Below are positions 11,732 through 21,781 of a stretch of 64,000 nt of DNA, one piece after another. Under the pieces are notes generated by a model. That model worked only from the letters and a program-made list of their open reading frames with translations, ran no database searches and was not told where the DNA came from. The DNA comes from Talinum fruticosum. Its lineage: Eukaryota; Streptophyta; Magnoliopsida; Caryophyllales; Talinaceae. Position 1 is the first letter of the stretch. The number at the start of each line of letters is the position of its first letter. The stretch lies in the NCBI GenBank assembly GCA_021018815.1, contig JAITYX010000028.1, positions 5,907,001-5,971,000 on the forward strand. Reading direction: 5' to 3'. The translations under genes were made by a program, and so were the position numbers.

Positions 11732-12820
11732 TCACCTAGAAAAAGCAAATGCTGTGGCTGGCATATCAAGTAGGAAAACGCAACACGGTTTGAATGCAAT
11801 AATAGTAACTCAACCTACCATTTTGCTAGATTTCCACAATTTGGGTATTGAGTTAGTCTCACATGGAAAAACAAGTAGATTTTTAGTAGAAATAAAGGTA
11901 CAACTTATTATAATGAAAGAAATCCAGTTATGCCAAAGCAATGATGTTGTGTTAGAAAGTATTAAGCAAAATATTAAAAAAGGAAAAATCCCCTCCCTGG
12001 TTTTATACTACATAAGGATAGAACCTTGAGGTTTCGTAATTGGTTATGTGTACCGAATAAAGAGAAATTAAAAAGAAAAATTCTTGAGAAAGCTCACACT
12101 ACATCCATGAGGAATAAAAATGTATATAGACCCGAAGACATATTTTTAGTGGAATAAGATGAAGGAAGATATCACATAATATGCAGATAAGGGCTTGACT
12201 TGCCAAATGGTTAAAGCCGAACTTTGAGAGTATAATATGAAAACGGATAGCAACGTCCTGTTCGTAAGTTGAGATCGTTGGAGATTCCTCTCTAGAAAGA
12301 GGTTCAATTTCATTGGACTCGTCGAGGACTACCTCTTCAAAAAAAAATGCTATATGGGAAATTGTTGACCAATTTACTAAATCTCAGCATTTTGTACTAA
12401 CACATGACACATGGAATGTAGAGATACCGACACAGTTATACGTTAAAGAAATTGTTAGGCTACATGGAATACCGAAGGACATCATATCCGATAGTAACAA
12501 GAGGTTCCACGTGAATTTCCGGGAAGCTCTATAGCGAGATTTTGGAACTAAATTGAGTTTGAGTAGTTCGAATCATCCAGAACTAAACGAGCAAATCGAA
12601 AAAGTAAATCAAATATGAGGAGATATACACAGAGCATATGTACTCGACTTTCGGGGAACGAGGAAATAATTTACCGTTGGGGAATTCTCCTATAATAACA
12701 ATTATCATGTCACCATTAAAATGGCTCTATTTAAAGCGTTATATAGAAGAAAACACAAAATCATGTTACATTGCACTAAAATGGATGAAGCATTGATTAT
12801 GGGACCGAAAATGTTAGGAA
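11732..12820 (+). pseudogene. E1 RNase H end, linker and integrase core
   Basis: This continues the E1 polyprotein after the solo LTR. It begins with the end of RNase H (a YHLEKANAVA-like segment just past 11732, then SSRKTQHGLNAIIV). A linker follows, with KEIQLCQSNDVVLESIKQ-like sequence. Integrase inserts cDNA into host DNA; its core is recognisable from EIVDQFTKSQHF (about 12358-12395, first catalytic Asp), LYVKEIVRLHGIPKDIISDS (about 12435-12495, second Asp) and a decayed EQIEKVNQI stretch near 12585-12610 holding the Glu position. The reading stops in a MDEALIMGPKMLGK segment at the CACTA insertion (12821) and resumes at 25679. There are several stops and frameshifts. Confidence 0.78.
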
Positions 12821-13689
12821 AACTACTAAAAAGGGTTTTAATGACGAACAAATTGGTCATTAAAAGTACATTTTATCGTCATTAAAAGATATTAACGACC
12901 AAAAACATTTTGGTCGTCGGTCATCGTTATTGGTTCCCTCGTTAATACTTTTAAAAATTTTCGTCGTCACTTAAAATAACGATGAAACAAGATGTCATCG
13001 TAGTTGATTGACTAACAATGAACTATATATCATTAATGACAACATTTTTCGTCAGTAGATTTAAAAGAACCATAAATACAAAAATTAAAATCATGATCAT
13101 TAACAACCGATTTGGTTCATCGTTATTTCTTTAACGATTAACATTTTCATTGTTAATAATATTATGGATAACCTAAGTATATAATTTTGCTAATTGTCTT
13201 TAAAATAATGTAATAAAAAATTGATCACTAATATACAGTAATAACAAACTCGAATTGATATTTATTAATTCCATTGAATACCACCGGTCCGCGAATACAC
13301 AATATAAAACATAACCTAATACCAAAAGCATCCTAAAACACATAATCTAAAAACCAATCGAGGAAACTAGAAGTTCTCATAGTAATTGATATCCGTGTAC
13401 AAGCAATATTAACCAAAAAACTAAAAAAATGGAAGTCCTCCAAATGATTTAGAAAGTATAAATCTTCATCAACTACTCATAAAAGGTAAGGAAGTGTTGG
13501 AAATTGAATGAGCAGTCCACATCTCCAAACATCTCCAAGCATCTCCAAAAATAGAGAATTTTAGAACTTTTAGAAAATTGCAAAAGTATTCCACTTCTTA
13601 TCAAACAAACATATGTAACTCAAACGTCATTCTCTCGGTTCTTCATCTCGTTTATCAAGTGTCTTATATGACTCGGCCATAAATTTCAC

Positions 13690-13870
13690 TAAGCTACGTC
13701 TTCCGGGAAGATGCCAACTCGGATTTGACTTCTGCTAGTAATTATTCCGTTTCCTGTAACTTAGATCTAGTAGTCTCTAAATCCCGAGTGCATCTCAAAA
13801 ACTCTATTTCTATGTCATCCTTCTCAGCTTTTAGTCGTTCAAATTCCTCCAACCAAGAACTCACTATACT
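13690..13870 (-). pseudogene. Coiled-coil-coding exon remnant inside the CACTA
   Basis: On the minus strand a charged heptad-like segment is readable from about 13862: WLEEFERLKAEKDDIE, then a run with RDLETTRSKLQE. It passes a stop near 13742 and continues in frame as LLAEVKSELASS. After a frameshift it goes on as a charged SLVKFMAESYK segment. This looks like the C-terminal coiled coil of a transposon or host-derived protein rather than random sequence, since it is rich in E/K/L at regular spacing. I do not recognise the family. It could be the end of a CACTA-encoded protein or a captured exon. The ORF upstream (from 13996) has unrelated hydrophobic sequence and is probably intron. Confidence 0.35.
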
Positions 13871-15568
13871 TGCAAGCCAAAATGATATGAGGTTCATATG
13901 ATGCCTAACAATATATAAAAGGGAAGGTTCGGAAATTAATCCAAAGCCCAATGATACCCAAGATAGTGTAGAGAACAAGATCGATAAGTCAACCAAAAAA
14001 ACACAAGTACAAAAGATATCTTATTTTTGCCCTTGATGAAAACTTCAAGTAAAATTCCCTCAAAATTACTACTTGACTCGCTGCAGAAAAATGATATGAG
14101 GTTCCTATGGCCTTACTTTGTGCCTGAAAAGCACAAGTGCAGTAATTTACTATTTTACTAGACCTAAGAATAAGTACCGTAATCGGTTCTAGTAGTGCGG
14201 AAAACTTCTTATATAATGAGCCTTGTAAATGAAGCAGAAGGTCTACTTGCAACTAAGATGGTATCGAACAAAACACCTCTAGGCTCATTGCACACATCAC
14301 CTAGGCTCATTATCGAATAAAACATGCCTCGGCTCGGATGATTTTGTAAGAACAAGTAAGGAAATGAGCGTGCATACATCACCTAGTCTCATTTCCTTAA
14401 CAATAATATAACTAGACTAAAAAAAAACAACCACGAGACCTAGCTAGATACAATTAAAGAAAGATATTTCTAAGGTTTATATTTATTTTATGCCTCTTTT
14501 TAACTCCTACGCATCAAAATCCGAACGTGATACCAACATAGATAGAGAGAACCTCGCCTCTTTTTAAGTATGAAAGAAGGTGCCTAGGTTTTGATGCAAA
14601 AGACTTCTATAAAGTTGCACAAAGTCGGGGACTGCAGCCCTCCAAATGATAAATGTTCGTTTACAGTCTTTTTTCACTAAATTGAAACTAGCAAAGATAT
14701 CAAGGCAATCCCAAATTGTTAACGTAACTACCATCTCCTTCTATTCGTCAATTGAACAACGTCAACAAAAAGATCTAACAATGTGAGAAATTAATGAGTG
14801 TCATAGTTCGAAGATTACCGGGGATCCTTCAAGAATATGTGATCAAAGAACTCCTCAAAAGTTAACCGTTCAACTCCAAATAAACAACAATAACACTACA
14901 ATAAGTAGGCAATCTATGTAAAAGTACCTGGGTTTTGAGGCAAAAGACTTATGCAAAGTCCCACAAAGCCGGATTGCAAGACCTTAAGAGCATTATCGGG
15001 GACCCGTAGCTCGTAGATGCTAAAATATTTTGGAAAAGCTGTATAGAGAGGACAATTGCCATGAAACTATAACCTTCCTTTAATTATTATATTATTTACT
15101 CTAGAGGTTCCAAACACTCGAATAATAAACAAAACAACTGACTATTTCCTTCAAAAAGAGGGCCTATCACCAGCTGATACAATAATGCTCCACAATTTAC
15201 ATCAAATAGAGGGCCTATCACCGCCTTGAAAAAGTCGAATTATCATGTGTAATCACGAAATTTTACATAATTCCACAATTTACGGACTTGGAATAAATCA
15301 TTTGCATTTGTATCAAGCAAGATTTCATTTGCATACAGATATACTAGAATACTTTGATGAGAATTGAATCACTTGTAGTTCTTGCATAAGGTATTTTTGG
15401 AACCTATAGCTAGTGAAGTTTTTTATATCCTCTATAGACCCAAAGATTAAAATTTATTTATCAAAGCAAATAATTATACACAATCCAAATTTGGCATCCT
15501 GGAGCTGCCTCTTAACCGTAAACTACTGGTTATGTTCGAACATTGCTCCAACCCTTGTATTTCAATTA
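13871..15568. other. CACTA interior, no recognisable gene
   Basis: AT-rich, non-repetitive sequence within the CACTA. A few duplicated short stretches occur, for example an ATGATATGAGGTTC-containing segment near 13880 and 14090, and the repeated GAGGGCCTATCACC near 15159 and 15207. Only short ORFs without recognisable similarity are present. Confidence 0.4.
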
Positions 15569-15573
15569 ATGAT

Positions 15574-18415
15574 TGTAACAGCCCGCCCTTAAATTACATT
15601 ATTTACCTTCTCAATTACGTGACTAATATCATTGAGCGTGTGCACTTCAATTCGAGTATTTTATATTCAATTTATTTCAGCTCGTGAATTATGCAGCTAA
15701 GGTGACGAAGTGGCCTCCAATAACATTTCATATTAGTAATTATAAAGTTACAAATATGTATGAAAAGAAGATTTAGAAATTTGTATAAATATATATATCG
15801 CATATAAATGTAAAGATATCCGGCAAAAGTTACTAAAGGTTATATTTAAACGAAACGTTACATTTAAAATAGATCATATAACCTATTTACAACATTGTTA
15901 AAGTGGAGTAATAATAATAATAATAACAACGTAAGTAATTACATAAAACCAGCATGGATAATAAAATAATAAATAAATGAAAACAAAATAAAAATAATGA
16001 CACCGATATTTTGAAAGAAAAATCCGTAAGGATGTCTCTAGAATGATAGGCAGCTTAAAAATCCATTTCATCCCTCATACACTCATCCTCTCTCCCGTGC
16101 TCCCTCCCTCATCTCCCCTGCCTCACCGCCTCTCGCTACCGGCTCACAGTCCGGCCACCGGACGCCACCAACGCCGGCCGAAGCCGGCCGTCCAGTAGGC
16201 GCCCTCTCACTCTCTCACGCGATGGCTCTCTCTCTCCTCGCTTTCCCCGTTTCCTCTCCTCCGCCTCGCCCTGCCTCTCCAAACCTCCCTCGGTCGCGCC
16301 GGTTCCGGCGACCGGGCACCTCCAACGCCGGGCGTAAGCCGACGCTAGCACCAGCCCGGAGGCCACCGGCCTCCCCCTCTCACGCTATCGCTCTCTCTCC
16401 CTCGCGTGCTCTGTCTCCCTCATCTCGCCTCCACCTTTGCCGCGGGCCACCTGTCGACCACCCACAATTAGCAACGGCTGCCGGAGCCGTCGCCGTCCCC
16501 GCCCGGTGGTCGCCGGTGCAGCCGCCACGCACCACCACGCCCTGTTCTTGCTCTTGGCTTCCATCTCTGCGACTCGAAGGTAAAACCCCAAACCCTAAAT
16601 TACCAAGTTCATTATTTATTTGAGCAATTGTAATTGTAAATTGAAGTATATGATTAGAAATATGGTTGTGTAGTAAATTTAAGGATTAATTTGGAAAAAT
16701 CCGAGTTGGTGTGAATGATCGAGTTGTAGCACTTGATGGTCTCGATTGTGTATGAATGTAAACGAATGTGATTTTCTTAGGGAGATTGTGAATCGGTGAA
16801 TGAGTTTAGGGGATGTTCTATTGTAGAATTTAGCAAGTTGATGGAATTGTTACATTTTGGTTATATTGAGCAAACGAAGAGGAATGCACATGTAGAAGTT
16901 GAAATTCGGTAATGTACAAGTGTATAGGTGTGAGGAAATATGAGCTGTAAATACACCTCATTGTGGTTATGAATGCGAATTGTTTTGAGGGAATAATGTT
17001 CATCACCTTAAAATGGTGTATGTACGAGTTTTGAGCAATTAAGTGGATTAGGGAACGTTCCTAGAGGAAGGCATTTGAGGGGTTAACTAATTACTTAACT
17101 AGGGGTTTTGAATGTAATGAAGGGAGCAAGTGAGGAATGAATTAAAAATAAGTGTTTGTGCATACATATGTACACCGTTTTTCAATCCAAGTCAACTAAC
17201 AAACCGAATAACATCAACATCATTGGGTATTTATTAACCTAATCAACTACTTTGATTAATATAAGTTGTATCCAATAATTGAAACGGAATCAACGCAAGT
17301 AAAGCTGGGTAATACAAACATTAGTTTAATCGATTTTCATACGAATATAGGAAATGAAATAAATTGTTAAAGCTTATACAAACTCAAGCATTAAAACTCA
17401 AGAAAACATTATTAACCCTAGAAATCCATTTTAAACAGAATTGAGGCCACTTCAGTTGCCGAATAGTTGGTGACTCAAATTTCTGCAAAAGGGGAGAAAC
17501 AAATATTCTCGGTTCAAGTACGTTCATTGCTCGTACCTTTCAAAAACTCACATGTTTAATCAAATCTCAACATTTCTCATATATAATAATGAATCATTTG
17601 CAAATCAAGTTTTGCAACCTAATCATGTGGTCCCCGCCCAATCATCAATTATCGTGGCTTATGCCCATCAATTATCAATCATCGTGGCTTATGCCCAACC
17701 CGCGCGGCTTCAACTCGGGTTCTCGGTCGGCCCGGGAGGTGTGCACCTTACTAAGATCGTATGAATTATCAAGGGGTTCCACTTTCAAATAATAACCGGC
17801 AAGCAAGTTTTACTTACATTCTCTCCCCGATTTCAAATTAAAATGAATTGAAATGCGCGCGCTCAATCAATATATTCTTCAAAGTTATTTTACGAGTACA
17901 GGAATGTTCGTATCGAATTTCGACTCACTCTTCCAAATATTTTACTGTTTTTGTTTTAGGAAGAAGCATTGGTGAACAACCAACCATTCACCAAGTCCGA
18001 CGAAGGCAAACCCTAGCCAGCCACGTGGCATTTGGGAGTCTCGAAGGTACATAGACGCTCACGAGTGATTTTACCCTCAACCACGGTCTAGGTATGACCT
18101 TGGGAATTACTATACGTTGCATATTATTTTGTGGAATAAACAAAAGTCTAGGTTGTATAAATATTACGTGGCTAAATCAGTAACTCTGTGTTTTGGGATG
18201 ACCTAGCTACTTGGGTAATATGTAGTTACTCCTAACATTATCATTGGAAATATAACAGTGGATGCACAAATCGTACTTCATTTTATTTCAAATTATTTAG
18301 CCTTGTCCTATTTTTAGGACGGCGGTAGCGCCTTTGATCGTTACCTTCCGCTGTGACCTTATGTAATAGTCCCTAATGAGGGGATTATTAAGTAATGGTG
18401 ATTGGGGGCATTACG
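15574..18415 (+). repeat. 5' LTR of E2
   Basis: It begins TGTAACAGCCCG and ends GGGGCATTACG (3' copy ends GCGTTACA). It contains a CT-rich GC-rich block (16070-16579), a candidate intron with donor GAAG|GTAAAACCCC at 16580 and acceptor TTTTGTTTTAG at 17959, and a second candidate intron (18047-18317). Near 17640-17700 a 33-34 bp unit around TCGTGGCTTATGCCCA is present twice in tandem, and this is also seen in the 3' LTR. Confidence 0.92.
16580..17959 (+). other. Candidate intron within the E2 5' LTR
   Basis: The donor is GAAG|GTAAAACCCC after a CT-rich exon-like block, and the acceptor is TTTTGTTTTAG|G after a T-rich tract. The interior is AT-rich (1380 bp). The same donor and acceptor recur at 22788-24168 in the 3' LTR, at 27059-28585 in the E1 3' LTR, and on the minus strand of the solo LTR (9208-10903). 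Splicing is inferred from sequence only. Confidence 0.45.
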
Positions 18416-18420
18416 GCTTG

Positions 18421-18436
18421 TGGTATCGGAGCAAGG
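18421..18436 (+). other. Primer-binding site of E2 (tRNA-iMet type)
   Basis: TGGTATCGGAGCAAGG, five bases after the LTR end, matches the iMet PBS TGGTATCAGAGC with one change. Confidence 0.85.
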
Positions 18437-19167
18437 TTTAGAAATCACTTGTGAGCAATAGGATTTTAAGGTGTCATGATTTGACCTTTAGAAAATTACG
18501 TGGCTATTATTCCCTCAAGTTGTCATTTGGGATTTGTGGATGTGGTGTAACTAATATTGAATTGAGGTATATACTTTTGGGTGATGCTAAGTATAAACAA
18601 TGTACGTAATGACTTAAGTGGCCGACATGCATTTCACATGCTTTTAAGTTTTGTAGCTTGTAATTAAGTTCATAAATTTTGTTTCGGATGTATTATGAGC
18701 CATTTGGGTGGTTTTAAGCTTTAATGTATATTGGTTGCACTCCGGCGTGTGGCCGTTGAGTTGTGTACTCCGAGCGTGTGGCTCGTTGAGTGATATTGTG
18801 GTTTTTATGCAGGGTTTTAAAGTTTTAAATTTATGGGATAGGCCATATTATAAACGGAACTCTGCCGAAATTTTTGAAAATACCAAACTCTCTTAGGAAA
18901 TTCCCTATATTACCTTTAAGTTGGAATTAGAAAGCAAAACCGACATTTGCATAAGCTTAGGGAATTCCTTTAATTGAGGATTACTCAACCGATAAGAATT
19001 TCTAGAGTCAAATGATAATCTAACATACAATCTGTTGTTTCTTATTATATAAACGCAATAAAAGTTGGGGTTAACTAAGTTTGGGTTATGTTAAAAGTTG
19101 TTAACAATTTGTTTCTAGGAGAGGGAAAGGAAACCAATGAGGAAAGTTTAAATTTATATAATTCAGC
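18437..19167 (+). other. E2 untranslated leader between PBS and gag
   Basis: Sequence collinear with E1 3015-3753, for example the shared CTCCGAGCGTGTGGCTCGTTG segment (18767-18787 here, 3350-3370 in E1). No ORF of note is present. It functions as leader/packaging region by position only. Confidence 0.6.
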
Positions 19168-20165
19168 ATGTCTCAACTAGAAAGCAATAACGTAATTTCG
19201 AATGTGACTATAGAGTTGGCTTATGATTGAGGACTTGTCAAATAGGCATTAGAAAACCCCTCCGAACTCACAACAAATCCTTGGTGAAACTCAATGTATA
19301 CCTTTAGAGATTTCCATTGATAACACGGACCCAAATTAGTAGGGGAGTTGGTGATAAAGTTAATAAAAAGGATTCCCCTACACCTACTGAATCTACTTAT
19401 AAGCCTATACAAGAATGGCTTGTCATAACCCTAAGACCTATGATGGAAAAAATTGATGCAACAGAAATAGAGGAATGGATTAGGGGAACGGAAGAGATAT
19501 TTGCACTTGAGGAAAAAGAGGCATAAGGACATATTATCTAATTAGTGTAGTAGACATATGGTGAAGCACAATGAAAAATGAGGTTGTGACCTCACTTAGG
19601 GTAAGTCTCTGGAAGAGTGTAGGGCTAAAATTTTACCCCCATTGCAACTCATGGACAAAAAGAATAGGGGTTCATGGAGTTAGACATGGACTACAACATG
19701 ACGGTAGTGGAGTATGCTAATAAATTTATGGAGATATCTAGATATGACTAAGACCTAGTCGTATTGATAAAGTGAAGATGTTAAGGCTTGAGGAAGGCTT
19801 AGCCTATTATATTCGACATTAACTCGAGAGTAACCTATCAAAGATTGTCGAGGATTGTACGAAAGAATAGTAAACGTAGAGGTTGAACGAGTAAAGAAGT
19901 GGACTAAGGGCTTTAAATTCCGGAGACTCAAAGGGAGCTGAACAACACAAGTGAGAGTATAGTTGAAAAGAAACATGTTACTAGTTTCAACAGGGTCACT
20001 CATTGATCATCCCTGAATCTTGGGGAAAATGTTGCCAAACAAATCACGCCCGCATCAAATTGTTGAATGGGTAGTAATAAATGTATGTGGTGTGGTAGCC
20101 TTGAAAATTTAGTGAACACTTTCCCAAAAGGACAGAAAGTTGTAGAGAAGGGAATTGTCGAGCCC
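19168..20165 (+). pseudogene. E2 gag remnant
   Basis: The start MSQLESNNV (ATG 19168) matches the E1 gag start. Landmarks in changing frames are IEEWIRGTEEIFALEEKEA (19470-19526), a WWSTMK-equivalent region (about 19555-19580), a VEYANKFME-type segment (about 19705-19735) and a LRLEEGLAYYIRH-type segment (about 19780-19820). A zinc-knuckle-like piece near 20060-20130 reads NKCMWCGS, then the expected His and Cys positions decayed. It would encode the nucleocapsid polyprotein, but several stops break it. Directly after the knuckle the sequence jumps to RNase H, so the protease is absent. Confidence 0.75.
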
Positions 20166-21760
20166 TAATGATACCATGTGAAGAGACACTCTAGAAATTG
20201 AAGAAATGTTACCCACAACTCAAATTCTTACCTTGCTCATGGAAGGTAAAAAGTATACCATCTATAGTGAGGCGTTTAAAAATGGGTTAGGATGCGTATT
20301 AAGATAGGACGACAAGGTCATAGCTTATGCATCTCAACAACTTAAACCATGTAAAAAGACTTATCCTACTCATGAATTGGAGTAGGTCAGTTGTTGTTTT
20401 GCTTTAAATGTTTGGAGACATTACTCGCATGGGGTAACATATAAGATTTATATTGACCATCGTAATTGAAGTACATCCGTACCCAAAAGAAGGTTAATCC
20501 GAGGCAATGTCTGTTAGAAGAATTACTTTAGGATTATGACTTACAAGTATAGTATCACCTAATGAAAATGAATATAGTGACAAATGCGTGGAGTACGGAG
20601 ACAAAACACAAGTTGAAAGTAATAGTGACAACTTAGCTTGTGGTTATATGAGCTCTCCACAACGTAAGTATTGAGTCACCCTCGCATGGACAAATGAATG
20701 GGTCCCTAGCTGTGATAGAGGTATAATATATAATCATGAAAGGTATTCAGTTAGGCCAAAACGATGATGTCGGGATGGAAAGGATTAAGAAAGATATAAA
20801 AAGGAAAAATCTCATGGTTTCAAGGAATACGCGGGGTGGAACCTTAAGGTTTCAAAATCAATTTTGTGTATTGAAGAAAGAGGAATTGAAAAGGAAACTC
20901 TTGAGGAAGCACACAATACACGCTATTTGGTACATTTAAGAGGAACAAGCTCTATAAAGACTTGAAACAATGTTTTGGGGGAGTAATGTGAAGATAAGTG
21001 TTCCATTTGTCAAATGGCTAAGACCGAACGTTTGAGGGTCTAATATGACCAGAGATATCAATATTCTATTGGTGAATTGAAACCTTTGGAGATTCCTATA
21101 TGGGGATGAGATTCAATTTCAATGAACGTTGCCATAGGATTACCTATTATTGTTTCAACGAAAATTGTTTGAGCGATTATTGATCAACTTATAAAGTCTA
21201 CAAATTCCGTACCAACGATGTAGAGATACTGGCACAATTATACATCAAAGAAGTCATTAGGTTACATAGGAATACCTAACGAACAACTGCAAGGATTAGC
21301 AAGATTTAACTTAAAGCGACAAACAAGCTATGTAGACAAAAATGTTTTTGTGAAAGTGTCCCCACCGAAAAGGGGTCAAAGATTCAAAGTTAATGAAAAG
21401 TCAAGTCCTAGGTATGTTGGGCTATATGAGGTTATAAAGAAGTGCAAGCCAATAGCTTATATATATATATATATAGCTACTTCATCTAAACCCAAATATG
21501 AGAATAACATTTTCCATATCTAGCAGCTCAGGCGGCATATACTCATTCCAAGCCATGACATTGTGACAGAGTTACTCTGGACTATAGGGTCGAGAAATTC
21601 AGCAATAAAAACATTCCTTTGGTGGAAGTACTTTGGACTAACCATACATCCTCGTGAAGCCACATGAGAAACCGAGGAAAATATGAGAAATAAATACCCC
21701 CACTTATTTTAAGGTAAGTTTGCAAACCTCATTGCAGAAGGCTCAAGTTTCGAGGACGAA
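20166..21760 (+). pseudogene. E2 pol remnant: RNase H, integrase pieces, C-terminal end
   Basis: Starting about 20190 the sequence matches E1 RNase H (an LPTTQILTLLMEGKKYTIYS-like stretch, then NGLGCVL, ASQQLKPCKK, YTDHRN-type pieces). Around 20735-20940 it matches the linker and zinc-binding region (MKGIQLGQNDDV, RFQNQFCVLKKEELK). An integrase core remnant lies near 21110-21290. The terminal part (21305-21760) has RQTSYVDKNVFVKVSPPKRG, RYVGLYEVIKK and near the end a WETEENMRNKYPHLF segment, the standard chromovirus tail. Protease and RT are missing, and part of the integrase after about 21290 is also deleted. A short (TA)n run at 21458-21475 has expanded inside this region. Confidence 0.78.
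21458..21475. repeat. (TA)n microsatellite in E2 pol
   Basis: Eighteen bases of alternating T and A within otherwise coding-derived integrase sequence. Confidence 0.85.
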
Positions 21761-21768
21761 ACTTATTT

Positions 21769-21781
21769 TAAGGGGGAAGAC
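21769..21781 (+). other. Polypurine tract of E2
   Basis: AAGGGGGAAGA lies immediately before the 3' LTR start TGTAACAACC at 21782, in the same context as the E1 tract. Confidence 0.85.

Noticed and set aside
12821..13150. Left CACTA end as an independent MITE
   Set aside because: The ends and the GAA duplication pair with 25675, and E1 integrase motifs resume after 25678, so it is one end of a larger element.
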